Below, piece by piece: positions 1-11,307 of a DNA stretch of 43,995 bases; position 1 is the first letter of the stretch; each line of letters opens with the position of its first letter. The notes under the pieces are model-generated. The model was given only the letters and a program-made list of their open reading frames with translations, was not told where the DNA came from and made no database searches. Location: the NCBI GenBank assembly GCA_044870185.1, contig JBIOYL010000098.1, forward strand, positions 1 to 43,995. The letters are read 5' to 3'. This stretch comes from JBIOYL01 sp044870185. Its GTDB lineage: Bacteria; Actinomycetota; CALGFH01. The position numbers were made by a program, and so were the translations under genes.

Positions 1-1
1 C

Positions 2-760
2 TACCGGCTGGAGAACGGCCAGGTCGGCTTCAAGGAACGCGACGTGGTCGACCTGCTGGAGCTGTACGGCGTCAGCGACCAGGACGAGGTCACGGCGTTC
101 GTCGACATCGCGCTGGAGGCCAACACGCCCGGCTGGTGGTTCCAGTACAGCGACATCCTGCCCCAGTGGTTCAGGGCCTACGTGGACCTGGAGTCTGCCG
201 CCACGCTGATCCGCAGCTACGAGGGCCAGCTGGTCCCCGGGCTGCTGCAGACCGAGGACTACATGCGCGCAGTGATCCGCGGCGCCCACGTCGGCCAGGC
301 GCCGGAGGAGGCGGAGCGTGAGGTGGAACGGCGGGTCAGGCTACGGCTGACCCGCCAGACGCTGCTGACGCGACCGGACGCGCCGATGCTGTGGGCGGTG
401 GTGGACGAGGCGGTGTTGCGGCGGCCGGTCGGCGGCGCCGAGGTGATGCGCGCCCAGCTCGAGCGGCTGATCGAGGCCACCAAGCTGCCGAACGTCACGC
501 TGCAGATCCTGCCGTTCGGCGTCGGCGCGCACCCCGCCATGGTCGGCGCGTTCAGCATCCTGCGGTTTCCCGACGAGGAGCTGCCGGACGCCGTCTACCT
601 CGAGCATCTGACCAGCGCCCTGTACCTCAACAAGCGTGAGGATGTCGACCAGTACCTGCACGTGATGGAGAACGTCTGCGTCCGCAGCGCGCCGCCGGAC
701 AACACCGTCGAGATCCTCACCAGGATCCTCAACGCCGGCGGCGCCGGCCGCTCCGGCTAG
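2..760 (+). CDS. XRE-family regulator with DUF5753 domain, 5'-truncated by window edge
   Basis: The reading frame is open from base 2, so the N-terminus lies outside the window. The first visible residues (RLENG, then DLLELYGV) are the end of an XRE-type helix-turn-helix domain. The rest is a DUF5753 ligand/partner domain, recognised by the LLQTEDYMRAVI segment and by AVVDEAVLRRPVGG. Proteins of this type are DNA-binding regulators that usually work with a small DUF397 protein encoded next to them. Here the DUF397 gene lies immediately downstream but on the opposite strand, and the two stop codons overlap in CTAG. The end at 760 is certain; the start cannot be seen. Confidence 0.9.
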   Translation, partial: YRLENGQVGFKERDVVDLLELYGVSDQDEVTAFVDIALEANTPGWWFQYSDILPQWFRAYVDLESAATLIRSYEGQLVPGLLQTEDYMRAVIRGAHVGQAPEEAEREVERRVRLRLTRQTLLTRPDAPMLWAVVDEAVLRRPVGGAEVMRAQLERLIEATKLPNVTLQILPFGVGAHPAMVGAFSILRFPDEELPDAVYLEHLTSALYLNKREDVDQYLHVMENVCVRSAPPDNTVEILTRILNAGGAGRSG

Positions 761-1008
761 CGGAGCAGGTCGTCGAAGTCGCCGTCCTTGACGCCCTCGA
801 GGAACGCGCGGATCTCGGCCTTGCTGAAGATCAGCGCCGGCCCCTCCGGGTGGCGGGAGTTGCGAACCGCGACCTCGTCGCCTGCCAGCTTGGCCGTCTC
901 GACGCAGTTGCCTTGGGCGCTGCTGCGCCCGCTCTTCCACCAGCTCGCCCCCGGCAGCTCCCTGGCGAGCATGCCGTTGTACGTCGCTGGCCCTGCGCCT
1001 TCCTGCAT
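757..1008 (-). CDS. DUF397 domain protein, likely partner of the XRE/DUF5753 regulator
   Basis: This 83-residue protein has the DUF397 pattern: WWKSGRSS, then NCVE, then VAVRNSRHPEGPAL, then a short C-terminal helix. I chose the ATG at 1008 because AGGAGAGGGG lies just upstream; a longer reading to 1101 adds non-conserved sequence. DUF397 proteins are small partners of XRE/DUF5753 regulators in actinobacteria, and biochemical roles are known for only a few. The gene is convergent with its presumed partner, with a 4-bp overlap of stop codons, so the two cannot be one co-transcribed unit, unlike the usual arrangement. It has its own promoter and repeats upstream. Confidence 0.85.
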   Translation of the reverse strand: MQEGAGPATYNGMLARELPGASWWKSGRSSAQGNCVETAKLAGDEVAVRNSRHPEGPALIFSKAEIRAFLEGVKDGDFDDLLR

Positions 1009-1090
1009 CACGACCCCTCTCCTCGTCGCGGCCCTCGCCAACGGATGTTGGCCGCCATAGGGCCCGCCGCCTGCCATGCACCTGGCTGCT

Positions 1091-1123
1091 GCACTTGCCA
1101 TCCGGCACTTGCATCCGCACTTG
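1091..1123 (-). repeat. three direct copies of CAAGTGC in the DUF397 leader
   Basis: The plus strand carries GCACTTG at 1091-1097, 1105-1111 and 1117-1123 (14- and 12-bp periods). Read on the gene's strand this is CAAGTGC three times, between the predicted -10 box and the DUF397 start. The position fits an operator for a repressor, possibly the adjacent XRE regulator; the link is inferred. Confidence 0.5.
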
Positions 1124-1133
1124 GCGCAGTGGG

Positions 1134-1161
1134 ATCATAACGCATCGCAAGCAGCGCGCAA
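1134..1161 (-). promoter_or_regulatory. predicted promoter of the DUF397 gene
   Basis: On the minus strand TTGCGC (1156-1161), a 16-bp spacer and TATGAT (1134-1139) form a good sigma-70-like promoter reading toward the DUF397 gene. The three CAAGTGC copies lie just downstream. Confidence 0.45.
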
Positions 1162-1208
1162 GATCGCGTCGAACCGGACGTAGCCGCCAGGACGCGATGG
1201 GGGTCGTC

Positions 1209-1250
1209 ATGGCACACACGAACACCGGCACCGGCCGCGCGGACCTATGA
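1209..1250 (+). other. possible 13-codon upstream ORF overlapping the next start
   Basis: ATG at 1209 follows a GGGGG stretch and opens 13 codons ending in TGA at 1248-1250. That stop overlaps the ATG of the next gene (1247) as ATGA, the geometry of translational coupling. The peptide itself (MAHTNTGTGRADL) has no recognisable feature. Confidence 0.3.
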
Positions 1251-1570
1251 GCCCGTGGCGGCGTCGTCGGGCCGAGCCGCCCGCCGAGCAGGGGCTCGCC
1301 GCCGCCGAGCGGGCGGCCCTCGAGCAGCTCGGGGCGGCCGACGGATACGTCACGCGCTGGCCGGTCGGACGCACAGTGACCCGCTCGCTCGCCAACCGCC
1401 GGCTCGTCCTGGTCGCACCCGACTACGTGCTGCTGACCGAGGCCGGCCGCCGCGCCCTTGCCGGCAACGGCGAGCCGCCCGAGCGTCCTGCGCCACCGAG
1501 GCCGAGCCGGGCAAGCCACGCCCTCCCGCACGACGGGCGCCAGGCGGCCGGTCGCGGCTCGCCCGCGTAG
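1247..1570 (+). CDS. small hypothetical protein, winged-helix-like core
   Basis: The product is 107 residues. I do not recognise the family. The central part (AAERAALEQLGAADGYV, then VTRSLANRRLVLV, then LLTEAGRRALAG) reads like the helix/helix/wing of a compact winged-helix domain, as in many small actinobacterial proteins. The last 30 residues are Pro/Arg/Ser-rich and probably disordered. The ATG overlaps the stop of a 13-codon upstream ORF. Codon positions show the expected high third-position GC. It could be a DNA-binding protein, but that rests only on fold-like appearance. Confidence 0.5.
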   Translation: MSPWRRRRAEPPAEQGLAAAERAALEQLGAADGYVTRWPVGRTVTRSLANRRLVLVAPDYVLLTEAGRRALAGNGEPPERPAPPRPSRASHALPHDGRQAAGRGSPA

Positions 1571-1579
1571 CAGCCCTCG

Positions 1580-1760
1580 CTACCAGCCCTCGGCGTACTC
1601 CTGGTCGGTCACCGGGTCACCCCACGTCGGCGCGCCGCCGATGTTCACCGAGACGTGCGCCATCGGGCTGTCGGGTCCGCCGCCGTGGTCGTGCCACTCC
1701 CCCGGGCGGGATGGAGGTGCCGGGGCGCCCCCACGATGCGGACCATCGACCGGGACAGCG
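1580..1760 (-). pseudogene. C-terminal remnant of a cupin-domain protein
   Basis: On the minus strand the segment ending at 1580 encodes PGEWHDHGGGPDS, then MAHVSVN, then DPVTDQEYAEGW. This matches the end of cupins of the type with PG-x-x-H-x-HG and a terminal TDEQY motif. Upstream of the PGEWH motif the frame breaks at a run of five Cs (plus strand 1699-1703): removing one base joins GTSIPPG to EWHDHG. No start codon or metal-binding N-terminal half is found before the divergent ligD-like gene. I read it as a truncated remnant; a simple sequencing indel explains only part of it. Confidence 0.45.
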
Positions 1761-1850
1761 GCCCGCGTCGTTGGGGGAATTGCCCTGACGGGGCAGGTGT
1801 TTCCGCTCACGGCCCGCGGATAGCCCAACGGTTCACGAGGAGCGGCCACG

Positions 1851-2786
1851 ATGAGCGACAGGCAGCGGGTGCGGGTGGGGCGGCGGACCGTCGAGCTCTC
1901 CAACGCCGGCAAGGTCCTGTACCCCGACAACGGCATCACCAAAGGCGACCTGGTCGACTACTACCGGCAGGTGGCCGAGACGATGCTGCCCCATCTGCGC
2001 GGGCGTCCGGTCAGCATGGAGCGCTACCCGGACGGCATCACCGCCCAGCGGATCGTGCAGCAGGACGCGCCCGACTACTTCCCCGACTGGATCGAGCAGG
2101 TCCAGGTGGAAAAGCAGGGCGGCACGCTGCGCCACGTCGTGTGCGAGCAGGCGGCCACGCTAGTGTACCTAGCCAACCAGGCGTGCGTCACCCCCCACGT
2201 GTGGCTGTCGCGGGCGGACCGGCCCCACCATCCCGACCAGATGATCTTCGACCTCGACCCGGCCGGGCCGGACTTCGAGGCGGCCCGGGTCGCGGCCCTG
2301 TCGCTGCGGTCGCTGCTGGCGGAGCTGGGGCTGTCGTCGTTCGCCAAGACCACCGGCGGCAAGGGCATCCACCTGACCGTGCCGCTGGATCGCCGGGCCG
2401 GCTTCGACCCGGCGCGGCAGTTCGCCCGCGACGTGGCCGCCCTGCTCGCCCGGCGCGACCCGCAACGGCTCACCGACCAGCAGCGCAAGGACAAGCGTGG
2501 CGGCCGGCTCTACGTGGACGTCATGCGCAACGCCTACGCGCAGACCGCCGTGCCGCCGTATGCGGCCAGGGCCAAGCCGGGCGCCACCGTGGCCACGCCG
2601 CTGACCTGGGACGAGGTCGCCGACCCCTCGCTGCACCCGTCCCGGTTCACCATCAGGACGATCCCCGGCCGGCTCGACCAGGTCAACGACCCCTGGCGGG
2701 GCCTGCGCCGCCGGCGCCACGCGCTCACCCCGGCCCGCAAGCGCCTCGACGCCCTCCTCGCGGCGGCCCCATCCCCGCGGGGTTGA
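1851..2786 (+). CDS. LigD-type DNA polymerase domain protein (stand-alone primase-polymerase)
   Basis: This 311-residue protein is an archaeo-eukaryotic primase-like polymerase of the kind fused to DNA ligase in LigD, here on its own. The catalytic set is visible: D134 and D136 in MIFDLDP, H174 in GGKGIHLTVPL and D223 in LYVDVMRN. The family fills gaps and adds nucleotides or ribonucleotides during non-homologous end joining with Ku and a ligase. Neither partner is in this window. The ATG follows GAGGAG at 7-12 nt. Length is normal for a PolDom protein. The gene converges on the DUF4870 gene with 6 bp between stop codons. Confidence 0.92.
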   Translation: MSDRQRVRVGRRTVELSNAGKVLYPDNGITKGDLVDYYRQVAETMLPHLRGRPVSMERYPDGITAQRIVQQDAPDYFPDWIEQVQVEKQGGTLRHVVCEQAATLVYLANQACVTPHVWLSRADRPHHPDQMIFDLDPAGPDFEAARVAALSLRSLLAELGLSSFAKTTGGKGIHLTVPLDRRAGFDPARQFARDVAALLARRDPQRLTDQQRKDKRGGRLYVDVMRNAYAQTAVPPYAARAKPGATVATPLTWDEVADPSLHPSRFTIRTIPGRLDQVNDPWRGLRRRRHALTPARKRLDALLAAAPSPRG

Positions 2787-2792
2787 CCGCGT

Positions 2793-3311
2793 TCAGCTCA
2801 CGAACCTGATGCTGAGCGGGTACCGGTACGCCTCGCCGTTGCCGGCCCTGACGCCCGCGATGACCGTCAGGATGAGCCAGGCGATCCCGATCGCCGTGAG
2901 CAGGAAGAACCCCACCACGACGAGCACGAGGACGACGCTGATCAGCACGCCGATGAACACCGAGAGGTTGAAGTTCAGCGCCTCGCGGCTCTGGTCGGCG
3001 ATGAACGGGTGCTCGTCTCGCTTGACCAGGTAGACGAGCAGCGGGCCAAGCCAGTTGAAGCCGATGACCAGCCCGGCCAGAGCCGACAGGTGGGCGAGCA
3101 TCGCCCACTGGCGGGCGTTGGCATCCGCGGCCGCAGGCGTCATGCCGGTCGGGCCCTGCGACGACCAGGCCGGCGGCGGTGGCGGCGGTGATGCCGGTGG
3201 CGGTGGTGGCACGGCCCCCGAGGGCGGGGAGGCCGGCGGCGGGACCTGCGGTGGCGGCTCGCCCGGGAAACGACCGGGCCGGCCAGGCTCGTCGGGGGTC
3301 GGATCGCTCAT
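2793..3311 (-). CDS. DUF4870 membrane protein with proline-rich N-terminus
   Basis: The product has 172 residues. The first 60 are Pro-rich and probably disordered in the cytoplasm. A DUF4870 domain follows: WAMLAHLSALAGLVIGF begins the first membrane segment, FIADQSREALNFNLS is the family's conserved loop, and two further segments follow (VVLVLVVVGFFLL, then IAWLILTVIAGV). The ATG has AGGAG 7 nt upstream. The molecular role of the family is not established. The gene stands alone between the ligD-like gene and the DUF1003/CBS pair. Confidence 0.9.
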   Translation of the reverse strand: MSDPTPDEPGRPGRFPGEPPPQVPPPASPPSGAVPPPPPASPPPPPPAWSSQGPTGMTPAAADANARQWAMLAHLSALAGLVIGFNWLGPLLVYLVKRDEHPFIADQSREALNFNLSVFIGVLISVVLVLVVVGFFLLTAIGIAWLILTVIAGVRAGNGEAYRYPLSIRFVS

Positions 3312-3432
3312 GTTCGGCTCCTGTCTTTGGGGTCCGTCCGCTCAATCTTCTCCCTGGCCGAGGGGAAGGCAAGTGCCTGGTGGCGACCCGACGGCATCGA
3401 CCCGGACGGTGACGAACGGCTGCCGGGCGGGC

Positions 3433-3984
3433 TCAGACTCCCGCCGTGCCCCCGCCCGCGATCCCCCCGGCGCCGTCGACCCGCTTGCGCAGCTCGGTGA
3501 GCTCCTCGGTCAGGCGGTCGAGCTGGTCGTCCAGGTAGTCACGGGTCGGCATCTCGCCGAGCGCCAGCCGGATGGCGGCCAGCTCGCGGGTCATGTACTC
3601 GGTGTCGGCCAGGGCGCGGGCGTTGGTCCGGCGGTCGGTCTCGGCCTGGATGCGGTCACGCTCGGCCTGGCGGTTCTGGGCGAGCAGGATGAACGGCGCC
3701 GCGTAGGCCGCCTGCGTCGAGAAGGCCAGGTTGAGCAGGATGAACGGGTAGGGGTCGAACGGCAGGTGGTGCAGCACCCGACTGGCCACGTAGCCGTTGT
3801 AGAGGATCCAGAAGAACACGAGGATCGTCTGGATGATGAGGAAGGCGGCCGTGCCGAAGAAGCGCGCCACCCGCTCGGAGATCCGGCCGAAGGCGTCCGG
3901 GTCGTAGAGGGCGGGGAACTCGAACCCCCGCCGCCGGGGGGCGGCGAGGTTGGCCCGGCGCCGCCGGGTCGTCTGCACGCTCAC
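3433..3984 (-). CDS. DUF1003 membrane protein
   Basis: The 183-residue product matches DUF1003: a basic N-terminus, then RISERVARFFGTAAFL, two membrane segments (FLIIQTILVFFWILYN and FILLNLAFSTQAAYAAPFIL), the QNRQAERDR motif, then a coiled-coil-like acidic/basic tail. The GTG at 3984 overlaps the TGA of the upstream CBS gene as GTGA, so the two are translationally coupled. Function is unknown. Constant pairing with an MgtE-N/CBS protein in actinobacteria suggests a shared membrane or ion-related task; that is inference. Confidence 0.9.
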   Translation of the reverse strand: MSVQTTRRRRANLAAPRRRGFEFPALYDPDAFGRISERVARFFGTAAFLIIQTILVFFWILYNGYVASRVLHHLPFDPYPFILLNLAFSTQAAYAAPFILLAQNRQAERDRIQAETDRRTNARALADTEYMTRELAAIRLALGEMPTRDYLDDQLDRLTEELTELRKRVDGAGGIAGGGTAGV

Positions 3985-5294
3985 CGTCCCCGCCCCCCGT
4001 CCCCGCTCTCGCCGTTGGCGTTGGCGTTGCCGTTGCCGCGCCCGGCGGACGCCGTCCGGGCGCGGGCCGGGCCCTTGCGCCAGGCCGCCGGCAGCAGATG
4101 GTCGAGCACATCGTCGACGGACACGGCGCCGAGCAGCCGCCCGGCCGGGTCGCACACCGGAGCCGCCAGCAGGTCGTAGGTGGCCAGGTACTCGGCCACC
4201 CGACGGGTGGGGGCCTCCGGCGACAGGGTGCCAAGGTCGGTGTCGATGACCGCGCCGACCTCCTCGCTCGGCGGTTCCCGCAGCAGCCGCTGGAAGTGCG
4301 CCACGCCGAGGTAGCGGCCGGTCGGCGTCTCGGTCGGCGGGCGCACGACGAACACCTGGCCGGCAAGCGCCGGCGGCAGGTCGGGGTTGCGGATCCGGGC
4401 GAGCGCCTCGGCGACCGTGTCGGATGCCCGCATGACCACCGGGTCGGTGGTCATGAGGCCGCCGGCCGTCTCCTCGTCGTAGGCCAGTAGCCGGCGGATC
4501 GGCTCGGCCTCGTCGGGCTCCATCAGGGCGAGATAGTGGGTGGCCGCCACCTGGTCGTGCAGCCCCTTGAGCAGGTCGGTGGCGTCGTCCGGGTCCATCT
4601 CGGCGAGCACGTCGGCCGCCCGCTCCTCGTCCAGCCAGGCGAGCAGGCTGGCCTGGTCCTCCTCGGGCAGCTCCTCGAGCGCCTCGGCCAGGCGGTCGTC
4701 GTCCAGGCCGGCGACCACCTGGCGACGCGAGGCCGGCGGCAGGGCCTGGAGCGCGTCGGCCAGATCGGCCGGGCGCAGGTTGGCCAGGGCGGCGATGCGG
4801 CTCTCGGCCGAGTTGCTGGCGCGCAGGTCGGCGACCATCTCCCAGGCCAGGCGCTGGCGGCCCGCCCGCCGCCAGGGTGCCAGGCCGCGGGTGGGCACCA
4901 GCACGTCGACGGCGCTGATGTGCCAGCCCTCGCGTTTGCGCGTGATGGCCACGTCGTTGATGCGCAGCGGCTGCCCGGTCTCGGCATGCCGGACGTCCTG
5001 GTCCAGCAGCTCGCCGAGCACGAGCGTCTCGCCGGTGCGCTTCTCGAAGGTGCGCAGGTTCACGTTCCCGGTCGTCAGCCGCACCCCGTCGGCGCCCAGG
5101 TCGCTGACCTTGCCCATGGATACGAACACCGGCCGGCGCAGGATGGAGATGACCAGCCCGAGCACGACCGACGGCGTCCCACCCCAGCCGAGCGCGACCA
5201 CGACGTCCTGCACCCGGCCGACCTCCTCGCCGCTCGGCCCGTAGACGGGCAGATTTCGCAGACGTGAGACGAAGAGCTGCTCGCTTGGCGACAC
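3981..5294 (-). CDS. PRC-barrel / MgtE N-terminal / CBS-pair protein
   Basis: The 437-residue soluble protein has three parts. A PRC-barrel-like region covers about residues 5-75 (VYGPSGEEVGRVQDVVVAL). An MgtE intracellular N-terminal superhelix covers about 165-270, with repeated L-x-D-x-L-E-E-L-P-type turns and DPDDATDLL. Two CBS domains follow, about 275-410 (MTTDPVVMRASDTVAEAL, GAVSVDDVLDHLLP). There is no MgtE membrane domain, so it is not itself a transporter; the module senses Mg2+ or nucleotides in MgtE. The tail is Gly/Asn-rich. GTG at 5294 follows GGGAGGT by about 8 nt. It is first in an operon with the DUF1003 gene (4-bp overlap). Confidence 0.88.
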   Translation of the reverse strand: MSPSEQLFVSRLRNLPVYGPSGEEVGRVQDVVVALGWGGTPSVVLGLVISILRRPVFVSMGKVSDLGADGVRLTTGNVNLRTFEKRTGETLVLGELLDQDVRHAETGQPLRINDVAITRKREGWHISAVDVLVPTRGLAPWRRAGRQRLAWEMVADLRASNSAESRIAALANLRPADLADALQALPPASRRQVVAGLDDDRLAEALEELPEEDQASLLAWLDEERAADVLAEMDPDDATDLLKGLHDQVAATHYLALMEPDEAEPIRRLLAYDEETAGGLMTTDPVVMRASDTVAEALARIRNPDLPPALAGQVFVVRPPTETPTGRYLGVAHFQRLLREPPSEEVGAVIDTDLGTLSPEAPTRRVAEYLATYDLLAAPVCDPAGRLLGAVSVDDVLDHLLPAAWRKGPARARTASAGRGNGNANANGESGDGGRGR

Positions 5295-5509
5295 GGCGGG
5301 TCACCTCCCACAGGGTCGGGCGGCCACCTGGGCGGCCGGGCAGGCGCGCCCGCAGCCGGGCGGCGCCGGTCGGCGGGCGTTGGCTTGGTCAGCGGAATGC
5401 GTCGGGACGCTCGGGGTCGAGCTGCACGGCCGCGGTGGTCTCCGGTCGCGGCCATCTCCTCCGGGGCCCGAAGCTTGAGGATAGCCGACAACGACCTCGC
5501 CTTGCCGGG

Positions 5510-8965
<3,456 letters not shown>

Positions 8966-8972
8966 GCGGCCA

Positions 8973-8978
8973 AGCGTA
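8973..8978 (-). promoter_or_regulatory. predicted -10 box of a leaderless metH transcript
   Basis: TACGCT on the minus strand ends 7 nt before the metH ATG (8965), with no ribosome-binding sequence between. The spacing fits transcription starting at the ATG. No -35 box is obvious. I see no cobalamin or SAM riboswitch: only about 155 bp separates metH from the divergent gene. Confidence 0.35.
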
Positions 8979-9021
8979 GCCGATGCGCCCGGCCCCTTCA
9001 GCCGCAGACGCCGGCACCCCA

Positions 9022-9096
9022 GGCCGGCGCTCCGGGCCGGCCGGTGCTCCGGGCCGGCCGGCGGCTCCGGTCGGCGCTTCGGGCCGGCGCTCCGGG
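9022..9096. repeat. GC-rich imperfect tandem repeat between metH and the CPBP gene
   Basis: About five imperfect copies of GGCCGGCGCTCCG, 12-18 bp long (some with an extra CCG), fill most of the divergent intergenic region. The array is self-complementary in part (GGCCGGCC) and could form hairpins. Confidence 0.6.
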
Positions 9097-9107
9097 GCGG
9101 CGCGACG

Positions 9108-9113
9108 TACCCT
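9108..9113 (+). promoter_or_regulatory. predicted -10 box of a leaderless CPBP transcript
   Basis: TACCCT lies 7 nt before the GTG at 9121, with no Shine-Dalgarno. This is the same geometry as at metH on the other strand. Confidence 0.35.
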
Positions 9114-9120
9114 CTGACCT

Positions 9121-9888
9121 GTGACCCGACGCGACCTCCCCGACAGCCGGCGGCTCGGCCCGGCCGTCCGGCTCCCGCCGCGCAAGGTGCTGCGCGACGA
9201 GGTGCTGCTGGTGCTGGCGCTGTCGCTGGCCGCCTCGGCCGCCTACGCGCTGGTCGACCTGCTCACCCGGCCGGTCAAGGGCGCCGCCGCCCCGGTGTTC
9301 ACCGCGGCGCCGCTGGTCTACCAGCTGCTCGACATCGCGACCTCGCTCGTGCCGGTCGGGCTCGCCGTCCACTTCCTGCACCGCAGCCGCGAGTCGGCGG
9401 CCACCATCGGGCTCGACGCCAGCCGGCCGGGCGCCGACACCGCCCTCGGCGTGCTCCTGGCCGCGGCGGTCGGCGCCGTCGGCCTGGGCATGTACGCGGG
9501 GGCGGTGCAGCTCGGCGTCAACCGGTTCGTGATCCCCACCCCGCCGCTGGGGCGCTGGTGGACGGTGCCGGTGCTGCTGCTGGCGGCGGCCCGCAGCGGC
9601 CTGCTGGAGGAGGTCATCGACTGCGGCTACCTGCTGCACCGGCTCGGCCAGCTCGGCTGGGGCCCCGGCCGGGCGGTGGCCGCCAGCGCCCTGCTGCGCG
9701 CCTCCTACCACCTCTACCAGGGCCTGGGCGGCTTCGTCGGCAACCTCGCCCTCGGCGTGTTCTTCGGCGCCATCTGGCAGCGCAGCCGGCGCACCACCCC
9801 GCTGGTGATCGCGCACTTCCTGATCGACACCGCCGCCGGGCTCGGCTATATCGCCCTGCGCGGCAAGGTGGCCTGGCTGCCGAGGTGA
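9121..9888 (+). CDS. CPBP-family intramembrane metalloprotease homologue
   Basis: The 255-residue membrane protein has about seven hydrophobic segments. The CPBP/Abi motifs are E163-E164 in LLEEVIDCGYL, H197 in ASYHLYQG and H232 in VIAHFLIDT. The Arg of the usual EExxxR motif is replaced by C168; I believe a related actinobacterial subfamily also lacks that Arg, so activity is possible but unproven. The family includes type II CAAX-prenyl proteases and bacteriocin-immunity proteins. GTG at 9121 has no Shine-Dalgarno but a -10-like TACCCT 7 nt upstream. The gene is divergent from metH and convergent on the lpdA-like gene (6 bp apart). Confidence 0.85.
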   Translation: MTRRDLPDSRRLGPAVRLPPRKVLRDEVLLVLALSLAASAAYALVDLLTRPVKGAAAPVFTAAPLVYQLLDIATSLVPVGLAVHFLHRSRESAATIGLDASRPGADTALGVLLAAAVGAVGLGMYAGAVQLGVNRFVIPTPPLGRWWTVPVLLLAAARSGLLEEVIDCGYLLHRLGQLGWGPGRAVAASALLRASYHLYQGLGGFVGNLALGVFFGAIWQRSRRTTPLVIAHFLIDTAAGLGYIALRGKVAWLPR

Positions 9889-9894
9889 CGCAGG

Positions 9895-11301
9895 TCAGTA
9901 GCGGTAGCCGCCCTGGACCTTGCCGGCCAGGCGGCGGGCGCACTCCTGGATCGACCCGGCCAGCGACGGGTAGACCTGGAAGGCGTGGGCGAGCTGGCTG
10001 GCCGTCAGGCGGTTGAAGATGGCGGCCGAGACCGGCGCGATCAGGTCGGAGGCGTAGCCGGCGACCACCGCGCCGCCGACGATCGTGCCCGAGCCGGGCC
10101 GGGCCAGCAGCTTGACGAACCCGTCCCGCTGGTTGGCCATCTTGGCCCGCGAGTTGCCGGCCAGCGGCAGGGTGTCGACCACCACCTCGATGTTGGCGGC
10201 GGCGGCGTACTGCTCGGACAGCCCGACGGTCGCGATCTGCGGGTCGGTGAAGATGGTCGCCGCCACCGCGTCCCAGCGCAGCGGCGCGACCGCCTGGCCG
10301 AGGAAGTGCCACATGGCGATGCGGCCCTGCATGGCGGCGACCGAGGCGAGCATGAGCTTGCCGGTGACGTCGCCGGCCGCGTAGATGCTCGGGATGCTGG
10401 TGCGGCTCACCCCATCGGTGACGATGCCGCCGCGCTCGTCGAGCTTGACGCCGAGCTCGGTCAGGCCGAGCCCCGCGCTCTGGGGGACCTGGCCGACCGT
10501 GAGCAGCACGTGGCTGCCCTCGAGCGTGCGCCCGTCCTCCAGGTGCACGACCCCACGGTCGCCCACGCGCACCACCTTGGCCGCCCTGGCCCGCTTGATG
10601 GTCTCCAGGCCGCGGCGCTCGAACACCTCCTCGACGACCAGGGCGGCGTCGGCGTCCTCGGCCGGCAGCACGCGGTCGCGGCTGACCACGAAGGTGACCT
10701 GGGCGCCGAAACGCAGGAAGGCGGTCGCGTACTCGGCGCCGGTGGCCCCGGCGCCCACCACGATCAGGTGCTCGGGCACCTGCTTGAGGTCGTAGACGTC
10801 CTTGCTGGACAGGATCACCTCGCCGTCGGGCGGCGCGGTGGCCAGGCGGCGCGGGTCCGAGCCGGTGGCGACCAGGATGGCGTCGCTGTCCAGCCGGTCG
10901 CCGGACCCGTTGGCGCTCACCTCGACCGTGTGCGGACCGGCGACCCTGGCGTGGCCGGCGAGCACCCGCACGCCGTCGGCCTCCACCCGCGTGCGGATGT
11001 CGTCGGACTGCGCCCGGGCGAGCGCGCGCACGCGCTCCATGATGGTCGGCAGGTCGACCTCGTAGCGGGGGACGCCACGCGAGCGCACACCCTCGAAGTG
11101 CACGCCGAGGCTCGGGGCGGTCTCCAGGGTCGAGAACGCCTGCGCCGAGGTGAGCAGCGTCTTGGACGGCACGCAGTCCCACAGCACGCAGTTGCCGCCG
11201 AGGCCCTCGTCGGTGACGAGCGTGACCTCGGCGCCCAGCTCGGCCGCGACCAGGGCCGCCTCGTAGCCGCCCGGACCGCCACCGACGATGGTCACGCGCA
11301 T
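9895..11301 (-). CDS. lpdA: LpdA-like flavoprotein, NAD(P)H:quinone / disulfide reductase family
   Basis: This 468-residue protein has the FAD site VGGGPGGYEAA at the N-terminus, the NAD(P) site VVGAGATGAEYA in the middle, the IYAAGDVTG segment and a dimerisation domain. It resembles mycobacterial LpdA (Rv3303c), which acts as an NAD(P)H-quinone reductase rather than a lipoamide dehydrogenase. Unlike that protein it keeps both cysteines of the redox disulfide, C38 and C43 (NCVLWDC). However, the C-terminal His-Glu pair of true disulfide reductases is absent (YPSLAGSIQE). Substrate is therefore uncertain. There is no Shine-Dalgarno; TAGTAT lies 6 nt before the ATG. The IS607 element ends about 40 bp upstream of the start. 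Confidence 0.85.
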   Translation of the reverse strand: MRVTIVGGGPGGYEAALVAAELGAEVTLVTDEGLGGNCVLWDCVPSKTLLTSAQAFSTLETAPSLGVHFEGVRSRGVPRYEVDLPTIMERVRALARAQSDDIRTRVEADGVRVLAGHARVAGPHTVEVSANGSGDRLDSDAILVATGSDPRRLATAPPDGEVILSSKDVYDLKQVPEHLIVVGAGATGAEYATAFLRFGAQVTFVVSRDRVLPAEDADAALVVEEVFERRGLETIKRARAAKVVRVGDRGVVHLEDGRTLEGSHVLLTVGQVPQSAGLGLTELGVKLDERGGIVTDGVSRTSIPSIYAAGDVTGKLMLASVAAMQGRIAMWHFLGQAVAPLRWDAVAATIFTDPQIATVGLSEQYAAAANIEVVVDTLPLAGNSRAKMANQRDGFVKLLARPGSGTIVGGAVVAGYASDLIAPVSAAIFNRLTASQLAHAFQVYPSLAGSIQECARRLAGKVQGGYRY

Positions 11302-11307
11302 GCTGCG

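Noticed and set aside
1009..1101. N-terminal extension of the DUF397 protein
   Set aside because: The added residues are not conserved and cross the repeats; the ATG at 1008 has a strong ribosome-binding site.
8966..9120. Cobalamin or SAM riboswitch before metH
   Set aside because: Only about 155 bp are available, mostly repeat; no conserved B12-box or SAM core is visible and the start looks leaderless.
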